Below, in pieces: positions 35,500-49,282 of a stretch of DNA of 64,000 bases. Position numbers and translations under genes: made by a program. Source of the DNA: Thamnaconus septentrionalis (taxonomy: Eukaryota; Chordata; Actinopteri; Tetraodontiformes; Monacanthidae); assembly GCA_009823395.1 (NCBI GenBank), contig CM020513.1, positions 18,664,501-18,728,500 on the forward strand, given 5' to 3'. The notes beneath the pieces are model-generated. The model saw nothing but the letters and a program-made list of their open reading frames with translations, did no database searches and was not told the DNA's origin. Each line of letters opens with the position of its first letter. Position 1 is the first letter of the stretch.

Positions 35500-38400
35500 C
35501 TTCAGTGTAATTATTTATAACTTAACGAATTCCAAATAGCATTCTTTGAGAAACAGTATTAAATTGCTGCACTGCTGCTAAAGCATTATTTCCGGTGTTA
35601 TTTTCTTTGTTGTTGCAAGAGGAAATGACGACTCACTGGCCAGCGTTAATAAGAGGACTCTCCAACGTGTTTGAGCCTTTTTTCTTTCTTTCTTTCTTTT
35701 TTTTTTTTGATTTTCTGAACGGAGACCCCATGAACATCTGCAGGTTACCCTGTGGTAGCAGGGAGGAAGTGTTGTGGAGGGGCTGCGGAGGCGTCGCTAG
35801 GCAACAGGGTGGGCAACTCGGCGTAATGAGCACGGGGCTCAAGAGCTGTCTGCTCAGTGTTCCAGGTCCTGACAAGAACAGACAGGCTGGCCTGGGACGG
35901 CCTGCATGGAGCTGCCACCATGGCCACCTGCTCATAGCAATCATCACCAGCTCTCCAGCCAGCCACCGATACAGCATACAGACCCAATTAAGAGCCCTGC
36001 ATGTTCCCCTCCAGCCAGCCATCACTAACACTCCTGAAAGTCTGACAAGGCTGCCTTTTTTCCCCTTGGCAAATCTCTAATTAACAATGTTGGTAGTGGT
36101 GCGGCCGGCCTTTGCAGAGCTGCTGAAAGGGGCTGGGACTCTGCTCGGGTAATCAGCTTAAATACAGGTTTATTTCCTGCCCCCTGTGCCTCGCTGCTTC
36201 CAGCAGAGATCGCATTCTTTTATCTGTTTACCTCCAATTTCCTCTGACTTGTGATGTGTCTCAGAAACCCACAGTCACCTCTGCTTAGGGGCCAGACTGA
36301 GTTCTCCCATGATCGCACGGCTTTGGGACAGTGATCAGAGTTGATTTTAGCAGGACATGGCTCTCAACAACATGTGTATCTGCTTCATTACCCCCCTCCC
36401 ACCTCCTGTCCGTGCACTCCCACCTCTGATCTCTGCTGCCGGAACAGCGCTGCACTTCTAGTGGTTCTGAGAGTCAGAGTTCAATCATTAATCTCAACCA
36501 TGTAAAATTTAAAAAAAAAAAAAAAAAAAAGGCCATTGCAAAACTTAAAATTACTTCATTTCTAATAAGTAGTTTTTGTTTTTTTTCAAACTTTCTTTCA
36601 TGAACATTTACACAATAGGCATCCACAATAAATCAAAATAATCTGGGAAAGGAGCATAAAAATTAATTAATTAATAAAATTCATCTTTTGAGCAATGTGT
36701 GGAAAAATCAATGATCTGAACATAAATCATGTTTTGCTTTAAAGTCCATTTATGTTTCCAATAATAGTTTCATCACTTTGCCGACCTGTGCTGTCCATTT
36801 TCTGAACACAGTCTAAGGAAAGTGTAAAAAAAAATAAAAATAAAAAATAAAAAAACCCACAAGTGAGCAAATAATTTGAAAGCTATTTCTGAGTTATTTT
36901 AAGAGTGACGGTAATTAAGGGTCATGAAATATTCTTTTCACACTTGATGAGACCTCCCACTCCTGACTGTACAAAATAATAGCATCTACCTCATGTGCTG
37001 GTCATCAGCCCAAAGACTCGATGTTGTGAACAATATCTTATTGATGCAAAATAGAATCCCTGTGATGAGCAATGCTGCGTTGAGGTTTTGGTCTCCTGAG
37101 TCAACATTGTGTCATTGTATTCTCATGACTCCCTGACTGCACTTTATAGAGCTTCTGGCGAACACCAAAAAAAAAAAAGAGTTCCTTTTTTTCTCTTTAA
37201 AAAGTTATTTTCCCACAAACTTGATTAATGGTGTTTACTCCAAAGTTAGGACTGTTGGCGCTGTTTGCTATTTGTTTATAGCTGCGAGCTTAAAAGCTTT
37301 GTGCATCCTGGTCCAGATTGTTGTTCCAGACATGATTCCCAATCTGCTAAGTGTCTTCCTTTGTCGCTCTTTGCGGCTGGACAGTTCAGAGGTTGAGCAC
37401 CAGGGGGTGTTGTGCCTCTGAAGGGTTGAAGCCTTTGTGTGGTTTATGAAACGTGACAGCGGCCCATAGACTGAATGGCAGATAAATGGAAAAATGTGTC
37501 CATGTACGGTACTTGTATTTGTTATGTTTGTTGCCTGCGGTCTTGACAAGCTTTGCGTTTCATTTGTGCGTACGCCGCATCTAGCATTCAGTCAACAACG
37601 CGCTTCCGTATTCAAGTTGCCGTGTCGGTGTGTCTTTGTTTGAAGGTGTTTACAGTGATGGGTGATGTATTAATTTGAGCTGGGTAAACCCGCGACACTT
37701 CTGGGTGCGAGCGGATGATCCTCACTGGCCCAAATCAAATAAACCACTTGAGTCGCACCTGGAGATACCTCCTAGTGGATGTACTATACAAATAATATTC
37801 CCGGCACGGACCATACACCAATGTTTGTCTTTCCATTGTCTCTTCTTCACTTTGTCCCCTGTTGAGAGCATATAAAACACACATTCTGTCCCCCCGGTAC
37901 GAAGTTCCAAGCAGAAAATGTTTGTATTTATTCTCAGAAGGGCGTTGCATTCTGAACGAGGACCTGCATTTATGGAGTAGGGGATGGTGAGACCTTATTG
38001 GGCTCTCCATTCATTGCCTCGCGTGCATGGAAACTTGTGTGCCACCCAATTCCCAATCTGTCCGTGCACAGGCGGCGGTTTCAGCGCAGGAGGTTCAACA
38101 AATACCTAAACAGGGGCCTTCAGTGTGGGGCTGAAGACAGGCTAGCCGTGGAGGACCAGGCCTCACCCTTTACCTGCATTAGGTCATAAACTGGAAAAGG
38201 GGCAGTACGTCAGTCTCCAATTCCAGGCCCCTCCTGGCTCTAGATGCCCCCACCACAACTGAACTGAGTTTTTATTTTTTTTCTTTCCCCTGTCGTAAAC
38301 AATGAATTAGCCATAGTGGGGTCCCTTGGCAGTGCTGGGAAAGCGTGGAGAAGGAGTGATGAGAGGTGCGCTGTTGTTTCCTGTGCTGACCCTGGACCAG

Positions 38401-41400
38401 CAGGGTCTGAGCCCGGCCGCTCTCCAGAGCCCCGGTCTCACGTCAGGCCCTCAATATTCCTCTTTCTCTCCATGGGGGCGGGCCTGCTGGGGATGAAATT
38501 TCAGCGGGGCTATGAGGGAACGCTTCACGGAGTTTAGCACCTTCCCCTTAACGCCGTCAAAATAAATGACACGTCCTAACGTTCTTATTAGTGGCGCTTT
38601 TTCCTGATCAGGTGTCACCTCTGGCCTTCCCTGCTGAACACCCAGAGAGTCAATTGTTTGTATGCTGCTTGCAAACTTTTTCCTGGTCCATCAGATATTT
38701 TTTTCCATGAAGTCAAAGTAAAGCGTTTGACGTTTTAAGCTGAGCCATACCAGTGATCTCTCCTCCTGAGCCGGGCTCTGTGTGTGAATTGTGAATCTAC
38801 AGAGTAGCTTGAAACTGGTTCAGCCTCTGTTACTCACATGGACGTCAGACCTCTGTGTGTGCTTGGGCAGCTCTCATCTAGTCCACGCCATAGGCTCAAG
38901 GCCACTGGGCATGGAAACAACGAGCTGATCTCCCAACACCTAATCCATTTTACATTACCGTCCCCTCTGCTGCTTGTGGCCAAGTTGGATGACGTGTGCT
39001 TAACTGCAGAAGCATATTTAATAACCATTTTATTCTCTATTCCAATAAAGGTTGTCAAATGAATTATTCGCTTTCGGTTATATTTAGCGTACGGGCATTT
39101 GTGCGCGCATCATTCATTTTAAAACTATTCCCAGTCTGATCTCATGAACTGACATGCTGCGTGTTTCCTTAGGCTAAATGATAACATGATCTCATCCAAG
39201 AGACGACATTGGATGCATCCATCACGCTACAAATAGCTCAGCTGACTAAACAAAATCTCCGGCCGTGTTTGAAGTCGCCGAATGGCACAAAATTGAGCTT
39301 TTGAGTCTTTGTTTCAAGACTTTGTTCCACGACAGAACTTGTATTGCAGTGCTCAGTGGTGTGAATAAGTTATTGTTTTGTCAACAAACCCAATTTGTGC
39401 CCACTGGATTCTTTGAGGGTTTTTAGAGTTTTTGGAAAGTTTGACAAAAAAAACAAATTCAAGATTGTGAAATAAAACCTAAAAGCCATAATATTTTGCC
39501 ACTTCACCTAAAAAAACAACGTTCTATGTATGCTGCTTGCAAGTGCTACCTTGTTACCTAACAGAGTGAGGTGGATTCTTTTTCTGTGCAGCAGAGGACA
39601 GTGGCGCTGTGGGGTCAGTTTGTTATTATATTGCATGCCTCATGGCTGCAGCATGTCACTTTCCATCACTTTCCCAGGTTAGCCCTGTGTAAGGATTTAG
39701 GCTGGCCCACTGTTTACAATACCGCCCATTCAGCCTGCTGCTCCTCAATGAAATTTCTATTTATAGGGGGCCACTGGCGTGCAGAGAGTCATCTGCTTGT
39801 TCTGAATGAGGTCTGGTGGTTTTGACAAGGTTAGCTGGATTAAAGCGGTGGCTGCGAGGGGACTGAAAGACAGGCCGCTTGGGGTTGGTTGGGGTGAAAA
39901 AGGCAACCGGGAGAAGAGTGGCGGCCTCTGTCCTCGGGGATGGTCCGTGTCAGAGCTTCTCTGTCGGTCAATGCTGGACTAAGTGAGCCAAACTCGAAAC
40001 CCACGCTCCAGTCTAATTCCCCCCGATGTGGCACTTGTGTCTGTCGCTAACTTGCAATGATGCCATCGCGCCGGTTTCGGACCCTAATGAGGGGAAGCCG
40101 GCGTAGCGTAATAGCCGTTAGCTGACAGTCAGAGCAGCAGCGCACACAGACGCTGTCATGTTGACAACACTGAGCTCCACTGGCAGTCGCCAGGCTGCAG
40201 CCACTCACTCTTGTACACGGTAAAACTTCACGGCTTATGAAGACAAGACGCAGTGCATGTGCAAAGTGTGCTTTGCGTAACAAGGTGAGCTGAATGAATT
40301 GTGTCATATATGACTCATATATGGTGTGTTTCCATTTAGAGGCTGGTTAACGCTAAGTTGATCCACTGTTTAACAGTTTTTTTTTTTTCCATAAATAGAA
40401 CAGAAAAACATAAAGTTTGTCATTCCCGATGAACAGCAGCAGAGGAAAGCTACCATTTAGAATGACTTCCCAGCTCCAGGTCAAAGGTCAGTTTGCTTTG
40501 TTTGAGGTGGCAAACCTGCTTTTTATGTCACCTTCCGAAGCCACTTTGCAACATTGTTAATAACCCTAAAAATTTCCGTAACGGCACTTAAAATTAATTC
40601 ACACCTAGCGGAAACCTGAATGGGCCTCTCTGAGAGCGGAAGCCTCTGTAAACACACTGCGCTTCGTGGCCTGCAAAAATATTTTTGACCGAGCGCAAAA
40701 TATTTTTGAACGCCACTCTAATGAACCTGATGCCCGCCGTCCACTCTTAAAAGCTCCATTATTTCGTGAGGGAACCTTTTGAATAACAAACCTGTTGTGT
40801 TGAGGAAATGTTTTCTGTCGAACGCATCGCAGCAAAATAGAACAGGGGGGGAAAAAATAGCAATTTCCTTAATCCTGGCCGAGTTTCTTTTCCCCTCCTT
40901 CTTTGTTTGTTCCTTGGTGTGTGATGGTGTTTCCCTCACAGCAGTGCTGCAGCCAACCTGCCCCTTCAATTGTGCTGCTGGCCCCTCTTTGAACCTGCTC
41001 AGCTATAAACATGGTTAAGTGCTCTCCATCATAAGCAGGCGTGCAGAAGGAAAATGCTGTGCCAGAGACATTCTATGCGCTGTCCCCAGCAGCCTCACAA
41101 TGGACTAAATGGAAGTCGGGGAGCCTGGTGGGATCTGAACGCAGATCAGTTCAGATCACTTACTGCAACCTCTGACAACCGAATCCCATCTAAACAGAGA
41201 TGTCTATCACGTTGTGGGAAACGCGCACCGCACAGCACTGCACTGCACTGCACACACGCATGCAAACGCGCTCGCCGTCCCGCTCCTCCAACCTCAGGCT
41301 AACGCCTCCTGCTAAAGTTTAGCCAAACCCAAACAGGGAGCTGATCTTTCTCTCCCGTTTAATATCGAAATGAAGCCGTTGGCTGATCTCCCTAAGCTGC

Positions 41401-42555
41401 TGACTTGGTTTCAAAGATTTGGCCGGCCATCTCCGCACTATCTCCCAGAAAAAACATTGTCAATGTGTGGTCAGGGTAAGCTGCATTGGGATGAAGTCAA
41501 ATGAATGCCAGTGTGGTCGTGTTTGGACAATTTAGCAAGGCTGCAAAAGGAAAAACCCTCAAAGTCATCCAAACAAGGAGAGTCCTAAACCTCCCAGTCT
41601 CTCACGGTCTGGACTGAGTGTCTGGACAGTGCAAAGCCTCGGAGATTACTTAAGAAGGTTTACAATTCTCCTCAAGAGCAGCGGAAAACAAGAAATAGTT
41701 TGTGCTGCATCGGCAGTAACTTTGAGGTCTAACGTGGCCACATTGTCTTACGTTGCCACAACTGTTGCTCAGTAGCCTAATGACAGGAGAGACCCTGCAG
41801 CAGCTTCCCGTTAGTCCTGCCCTGCAGGGGCGACCGACCTCGTCTTTTTCAGACATACGAGCGAGCCGTTTGTTAACCATTTGTCATGCTAAAGAAACAT
41901 GACTGAATAAACACACATTAGTAAAATGAGGCAGTGCTGTCCTGACTCAGAGTGAGGTTGAGACCTTCCCTGGGAGAAGAACATGGCTTCACTCCGATCA
42001 GGGACAATTTCATTCAAGACTTCAAATAGGCCCCCACAAAACCTTGACTCATTGTTCACTCCCTAATTTTTCTAATGGCTCCGCGCAGGGCAGCCAGCTC
42101 TGCACCGCTCATTAGCTCCGGCACTGCCGCCCGCGCTGCATTTAACTTAATAATGGGGCCAAATTAACAGCAGCCCTGGCCTTGCTCCAGGTGCATTGTG
42201 GGTGAAAATGAGGGTTAGGAACAGTAGGGAGGGGGGAAGTACCTGGCCGGCATAGACTTTTTAGACAAAGCCAGTTGGTACTTATTGGTAAAATATCCTG
42301 GTCTTGCTCTCCAGTGTTTTGTGTTGCAACATACTAAAAAAAACCCAACATATCCACAGTTACAGAAACACACAAAACATAATTTTAGAAAAACAAGGGA
42401 CAGACGGCAAACAATTTCTGTTCCAGTTGATGAGCCTCTATGATCCTTAGCTAGCACAGAAACAGGATAGCTCAGATTTCAGCTCTGAAAACTCACTCAT
42501 CCATATTTCCTTCAAGTGTTTGCAGTTGTTTTTAATATGCCCTAGATTCCAAAAA
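35500..42555. other. Intergenic sequence with possible conserved regulatory blocks
   Basis: No coding exons. Denser, less AT-rich blocks at about 36080-36480, 38000-38260, 39590-39830 and 42060-42210 contain clustered homeodomain TAAT and E-box-like words, and look more like constrained enhancer sequence than their surroundings. This is inference only. The 161-aa open frame at 35595-36080 has no domain. A-runs occur at 36512-36531 and 36822-36855. Confidence 0.45.
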
Positions 42556-42559
42556 CAAA

Positions 42560-42800
42560 TCCCTACGGTGGCTGACAAGGGCAAACGTGCCGCAGACAAT
42601 GCCAAATGCTACAAACACAGAGGTTACGCAAAAAACAAAAAACAGACGCAGACAAAAAAACAACAACAAATGCAACAGGAAAAAACGCTGCAACAGAGAA
42701 ATGCTGCAATCACAGAAACAATGCAGGAGCAAAAATATACAAACCCAGGAAAGAAATGCAAGAGAGAAACGCTGCAAATTCACATAACAAAACGGAAGTG
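42560..42800. repeat. Degenerate A-rich GCTGCAA/ACAGAAA repeat tract
   Basis: Irregularly repeated short words (GCTGCAA, ATGCTACAAA, AACGCTGCAA, CACAGAAACA) on an A-rich background make a degenerate minisatellite. The three overlapping lysine/glutamine-rich frames here are products of composition. Confidence 0.65.
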
Positions 42801-45800
42801 TGCCAGACTACTATGGTTGCTGGCCTCTAGTCTCTAGCACGCTAACATTAGCTACGTTATCTGCTAACATTAGCTGCTAAATCTTCTATAATATTTTCAA
42901 ACCTCTGCAAAAGTTATCCAAAGCTTCCTACAATCACTGTACTCAAGTCTATAAAGAGGGACTGTCATTGGCCCAACAGGACAGTAGGCTCAGGTAGAGT
43001 CCCCTAGTGGTCTGACGCACTTGTGTTTTGTTTTGTGAATTTGCAGCGATCCTCTCTTGCAATTGTTTTTTTGGTTTTGTGTCTATTTTGTATTTGCATC
43101 ATTGTGTAATTGCTTGCAGTAACCTTTACAGCGTTTTTCTGTTAAATTTGATGCACTTTATCAAAAACCAATCTGTTCAGTTTAAGTAACAAATTAAGGA
43201 GCTGGGATGTAGAAGAAAGGCCGAGTTGCGATGGAAGTGATAAGCTACTGCACCAATCTTTTCTGAGATGCCACAGAAGAAGACTTGGAAGATGAGACTA
43301 CTAAATAATGGCTGTAAAATAGATTAGTGTGGATGCTGCTCTAGTGCAGTTTTATGAGCACGGCTTTGCATTCTCACATTTAAAATAATAAAATAAAAAT
43401 GTCAATGAATGTTTATCTCTGTAGGCACAATGTTTCTGCCTCACTACTGACTCTTTAGCTAGGTCTATTTAAAAACTGTAGTGCACAGCGGTTAGCCACG
43501 GAGCTATGACGTGCAGCTAATGCGCTTGACAGCAATCGGAAGCCACAAGCTGGCTAAGCTAGCAGTAACTAATCTAATTGGTCCTTTTTAAAGTAATAGA
43601 AGGTTTGTCCAAACATTTGAGCTTTCTTTTTCTTTCCAGGAGAATTTCATTGGCTATTTACCGGATGAATGTGTGAGATAAATCCAGAGGATTTAGGAAA
43701 CGTTCCATCTGACGTGTCAGGTTACAAATTTCTTCTGTGTTTACACAATATAAAGGGTTAACTAACCTACTAAAAAAAAAAGTCCAGTAATCTTTGACAT
43801 CTGTTGCAATTTGACATTATGCCACCATATATACCTTATGTGAACCCAAGCCTTGTGACCGAGCTCATGCTAATTACCAGTGTGTGGCTTTAAGGAAACA
43901 CGCTTTCGTTTCCCCGTGCTATGTGTCATGACAGGATGCTCTTTTATGTTTGAAAGCGTGTTAAAGCGGAGTGTTTATACTGCTGCTGGTAATGCAGGGC
44001 CTTGGCACTCTTCAGGCTGCAGTGCGGCAGGCCAGAGGTGACGGCCGGGCGTGATGCATACATCAGGCTTTGATTTGGTGGATGTGTATTACTGTAATTT
44101 ATTCTGACTCACTTTGGTCAACACTGAGGAAATAACAGAGCATGAAATGAGGCTCATTAGAATGAGCCAGCACACACACATGCAGAAATACACAGTGCCA
44201 GCAGAATTCTTTTTCGTGTTATTAAGATTATTTTAAACAGGGACCGACTGTTGTGTTGGACACCTCATGCACTCTGTGGTTTTGTCGCTTTTCTCTGGTG
44301 GGTATGCATGACCCGTTTTCTAAACTGGCAAACAGCCTGGCAACAAGTCATGCACAGTTTGGCCTTTGAACATTTTTTTTTGTTGTTTCGAGCTTTGAAT
44401 ATTTCCAAAACAAAATCACCCATAGAGGTTTTCTGCTAACTAAAGTTCACTGTAGGCTAAATAATATCCATTACCACAAAATGGTATCTGCACGTTAAAT
44501 TATTGTTATTTTGGTTTTGCCTTCGACTCGGGCTGACTCAGATATTTAAGCTGAGAATCATTTTTGCCCACAACTGGCTGCCCATGTTGAGAATAGTTGG
44601 ATTTTAGTAATAGGTCATTCTAAAATAAATGTGATGAGGTTTTATTGTAGTCCTCCTCTGTTTATGTTCTCTCTCTGCCTAAGACCAGAGGGAGACCCGT
44701 GGAGCTCGGCCTGTAATTTTGAACTTCAATCATCCTCCTGGCACTCTTCGTGTGCTTGGTGTGTGTGTGTGTGTGTGTGTGTGTTTCTCTGCGTGTGTTT
44801 GGACAAAAACAAAGACGCTACCATTACTGACATGATTATGGAGTTCTAAAAGTTTAAGCAAATATTCAAGAGGCTTTGTCTTTTTTAGGATCCCCCCTTT
44901 TTTTTTTTTTTTTTTCCTGAAAGTCAGGGATACAAGAATGTCCACTAAACAAGCTAAAATTCTGACAAATCCAAACCAATCCTTGCTTTGTTCCTTGTTG
45001 TGACGGCATCAGGTTGGTAGGTCTTGCTGTGGGTCCAAAGAGCGAGCCAAGAAAAACTCACTGTGGTGCTCTTTCAGTTAACAGCAAGATTAAACCATAG
45101 CATGGTTTTCCATCACCGCCATGAACCACATTTAATATACATGCATGAATATAAGATTTTTGGAAAAGTTGATAAAAATCAAACTTTCCTGAAGTTGTTT
45201 TTGACTGATATTGGTTGAAATGCCATAAAGCCCATAGACTGTAATACAAAAATCAATGCCCGTAAAACGGAAGCCTCCAAACTGAAACATGATTCCTAAC
45301 AAATATTTCTGTTGTGCATTGCTAAGTCATGGACTTTTAATCCAACAGAGAAAACCCAAAGGCCTGAAAATCCCCAGAAAAGACTTCAGAGCATCCCGCC
45401 ACGTGCTGTGCCTCAGCTCCTTCTGATTGGCTGGTGCATTGTGATGCACCATGGGAGTTACAGAGGTATGTTGGGAAGTGACACGACTGTGCTGGGTAAG
45501 CAAACCCATTGAAATAAATGGGCCGGGGAAATGGAGGCCTGGTATTGGAGGCCCCCCTTTCTTCGTCTTTTGCTGAACTTTCCAAAGATTCGCTAAACCA
45601 CGCCAATACAGCTCAGGCCTAAACCTTCCATGATGACCAGCGGAGGCAGCAGTGGACTGGGACACGGATCACATTTCAGAAATTTGTCTTTGCCAGACTC
45701 CACACAGAGGATAATATGGACGGCAGTTCACTTGTCAATGCTGGGGAAGAATAAGCATTCCACTGTGCCGATGTAAGGTGGGGTGCAACTCTGTGTCGCC

Positions 45801-46412
45801 AGAGGATAATGTGCACATTGAAGTGTTCTATGTTCATTTTTAATATTCCCTCATTGTTGAATAACTGAAAATGTTTCTCATGATTTGCTGCGCTGCAGGC
45901 GGTGGCTCATGAATTCCCCCTCGTCTGTTGCATGGCACTGCTACTGTGTGTTTGGAGACTTTGGAGACTGGGGAGATTTTGTTTTTTGGGTTGAACGTTA
46001 GCTGGAATATTTTTTTTTTACCTCATAAATAGGACAGCGCTGAAGGTTTTCTTATTAAAGCCTGCACTATCATTTACTTGAACTGTTTTTGTCCGACTTT
46101 GTGCAATCTTCATCAGAGGTGCCACGCGGTGTTGACGCCACGCTGCCTCCTTTTGCTCTCAGCAGATGGTATGCGCGTAGTGAAGCTTGCATCATTGAGA
46201 GGTCTTCACCCTGCTCTCTGCACCAGCGTGCAGAGGAGGAGAGACACGGTGCTACTGACACGTTTACAGAGTGCCGTGCCTGCACAAGGCTCGGCCTCAT
46301 GGCCGCAGCAGTGCCGTCAGGGTAATTACAGGCTCCCTGTTAGCTATTACTAAAGTCCCAGTGACTCTACGCGAGCGAGGTTTTCTCTCTCGGTGTAGTT
46401 GACTTGGGAAGG
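42801..46412. other. Intergenic sequence, no gene recognised
   Basis: No coding exons are found. It contains GCTAACATTAGCT-type words at 42840-42880, a GT microsatellite at 44759-44784, a T-run at about 44900-44916 and an 8-bp stem hairpin TGGTGCAT-TGTG-ATGCACCA at 45432-45451. Sequence around 45205-45300 has the look of a dispersed repeat. Confidence 0.55.
44759..44784. repeat. (GT)13 microsatellite
   Basis: Uninterrupted GT run of 26 bases. Confidence 0.95.
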
Positions 46413-46438
46413 GAGAGAGAGAGAGAGAGAGAGAGAGA
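46413..46438. repeat. (GA)13 microsatellite
   Basis: GA run in non-coding sequence, 250 bases before a second, longer GA run. Confidence 0.95.
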
Positions 46439-46685
46439 AAAGTGAACTAAAGAAAACTCAAGGCAGAAAAAACACAAACTGTTTCCTTCATCCTGGACTA
46501 ATTCAACAAGCACGGCTCTGTTTTCTGTACATAGTCCTGTTTGGCTTATGCCAAAAATATGTACCCCAGTATAAGCATATTTTTATTATCCAGCGGGGCT
46601 TCTGGTATTTTGAAAATGAGGTAAGCTCAATTACCAACAAAGGACTCCTCTCAGGGGTCTGTCATCACACAGGGGGTGAACGGGA

Positions 46686-46688
<3 letters not shown>

Positions 46689-46735
<47 letters not shown>

Positions 46736-46742
46736 GAGAGAG
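46689..46742. repeat. (GA)n microsatellite
   Basis: About 25 GA units with one GT interruption near the end. Confidence 0.96.
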
Positions 46743-49282
46743 CCCCCTCTGCCTGCATGCAGGATTACGTGCACAGTAGCTGCAGCTGAGTTCTAGCTTT
46801 TAGTTTGTGGAGACCAGATGCTAAGATGTTGGAAGAAGGCTACATTTTGTGTTTGTTCTCTTCATGTTCACACACTTGGCATTGGACCGGAGTATATTGT
46901 ATATATAATTATCCTATCTGGAGAAATAAGTCATATTCATGGATGTCTGTATGTTTCTTATTAGCCTCAACCCACTGTCAACAATGTCGGAAATAAAAAA
47001 AATAGCTATAATTTGAAAACAATTTTAGAAGAATTGTGTGAAACTATGACTCTTGGGAATATAAATACAAATTGATGTTAACTTAAAAAATAACTAATAA
47101 ATCCATGTATTTATCAATGTATGACGTGGTAATAATCATATTTTAACGAAAGCTAATTTTTTTTTTTATCAGATTCACTCTTTGCAGTGACTTTTAAATG
47201 AAAGTTTAGCATCAAATGGAACTGATGGGAAGAAAAAAAAAACAATACACACCCTCAACACGTGGCGTCCACATAAAAATGTTAAATTAGTGTTGAATAT
47301 GTAAAGTGCGATAACAACGTTGTTAGTGAATCAAAACAGTGCGTGTGACTCTAGGAAGCGGAAGTGTGTGTGTGTGTGTGTGTGGGGGCCTGGGGGGGGG
47401 GGGGGGGGTGCAAGGGCTCCCGCCGTCGTGACTACAGGGGGCCTTCGGAGCTGTTTGGGTTCTGGCCTGTTCGAAGAGCCGTCTGACATCTCCCGCTTCC
47501 TTATCTTAATGACCATTAACCGTTTCTGCTCTGTGTCAGCTCCACGGCTTTAAGGAAGGGACAGGAAGTGCGGAGGGGGGGTGGGGGGTCGGGGGTCGGG
47601 TGGGATGTGGGCGAGGGAGTCAGAAACAAGCAAGCAGGAAAGATAGCGGAGGGAGAGAGAGAAAGAGGCCCTCTGATAGAGAATTCCCGACAGCAGATAA
47701 GAGGAGAAGGAGATCCAGTTTGCTGCACAGATAGAGCAGGAATGTGTGGCCAGATGATGATGACTGGGCCCGTGACTGCGCTGCCCCTATGCGTGTCTGC
47801 CAAGGCACATCTCCGACCACTGTCTGCATGCGAGGCGACGTCCTCCGCCTCCCTGCTTGCGCGCGTGCGCTCTCTTCCAACGTGAAGTACGCACGGCAAC
47901 AGCGCGCTGAGCTGCAACGGCGCAAAAGCAACTCCGCCTGACAACAGCGTATTCACCTGGCAGCAGAGGTGCAGAGCGCGGGGGTCCATGAAATATTCAT
48001 ACGTGCCCGTTGTCTCGCGGTAGTGTTGGCGTGATCAATACGCATCGCCGACCCGCACGGCTGAGTTAGACTTTCACTTGAGCACAAAAAAAAAACAAAA
48101 GAAACGCAATTTCGTGTGAATTATGAGTCTTGCCTCAATAGCAACAAAATTGACATGAGAGGAAATGGGTTCCAGCTCAGACAGCGGGGATGGTGGGGTG
48201 TGGGGGAGGCAGGCAGGCAGACAGGCAGTCAGTCAGTCAGAGAAGAAACGCTTCAGCCCGGCAACTGAGCGCCCAGGCTTTTTTTTTTTTAATTTATGTG
48301 AAGTCACAGTTGAAAGATGTGCCCTCGGAAAAAAAAAGAAAAAAAGAAAAGAAAAGAAACAGGCATAAAATCTGTCTCCCCCGTCGGTCGGGGGAGGGGA
48401 GGTGGGGTGGAGGCAGACGGAGTTCGGTGGGAGCCGGGCGCTGCGCGAGGATCAGACTCCAGCTCAGCCGTCTCCAGAGGAAATCAAACAGGCCTGTTGT
48501 TGTGCGGTTCATTATTTCCTCAGTCAACTCGGCAGCGGCCCGCGCCGGCGACACGGCCATTTAGCCCGGGTTCCTCCGCTGACCCCCGCTTAGCAGGGCT
48601 CCGGGCAGATCAGCCAGTTAGCTGGAAAAGCAAAGGAATCGCTGTCTCATGAATTTATTTCAAAACAAACTCATGCGCTGTTCTCATGCGCTACAGGAAG
48701 AAAAAAGAAGGGAAAAAAATGAAAAAGAAAAAGCGAACAAAGGGCCGATTCTTTTCATCTTTAGGTTCGACTCGGGAATTAGTCAGTCGGCCGCTGCCCT
48801 GCCCACACACATAGCTTGACGTGAACGTGGGATTTGTCGCTGAGTCCTCAGACGCCAGGCGGAGGGCCCGGAGGAGGGTCTCCATTGTTTGTTCTTCGCT
48901 CACAATTCAAAGTCCTGTGCGCGGTGACCTCTTCGCGGGACAACCAGTGCACTTATTGTCGGACAGGAAGTAGCCGGCGTACGAGCGCCGCGGCGTTCGG
49001 GAGCGCTGGAGCCCTGAACTGCAGTCGACTCACCTCTCCGCCACTGAGGAGAGACCTCAGGAAGCGGGAGACATGCAGCCAGGCACGTTCGCCCAGTGTA
49101 TTTCTGTCTGTTTTGTTTTAATTTCGAAAGGACGAAGCCGAGCGAGTGCGTCCGCACATACCCGAGCACCTCGTACAAACTTTTATTACTCCAACCGTTC
49201 AGTTTGTTCTCGTTTGTATGCCGACGAGATGGATGGATTGGCTGTCGTAAGAGTGCTTACCGTGCGAGAATGTCATCTCTCA
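46743..49282. other. Intergenic sequence with GC-rich island
   Basis: No coding exon is recognised. A (GT)10 at 47364-47384 is followed by a G-run at 47392-47408 and further G-rich runs to about 47610, with G-quadruplex potential. A GGCA/GTCA tetranucleotide tract lies at 48207-48240. CpG-richer blocks at about 47820-48060 and 48360-49060 could be a promoter or enhancer. The 157-aa minus frame at 47516-47989 is low-complexity. Confidence 0.5.

Noticed and set aside
35595..36080. 161-aa plus-strand open frame
   Set aside because: No recognisable domain and an overlapping frame of similar length on the other strand; likely chance.
42520..42837. 105-aa Lys/Gln-rich open frame and two overlapping ones
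   Set aside because: Product of an A-rich degenerate repeat; all three frames stay open for compositional reasons.
47516..47989. 157-aa minus-strand proline/serine-rich frame
   Set aside because: Arises from GC- and G-rich low-complexity sequence.
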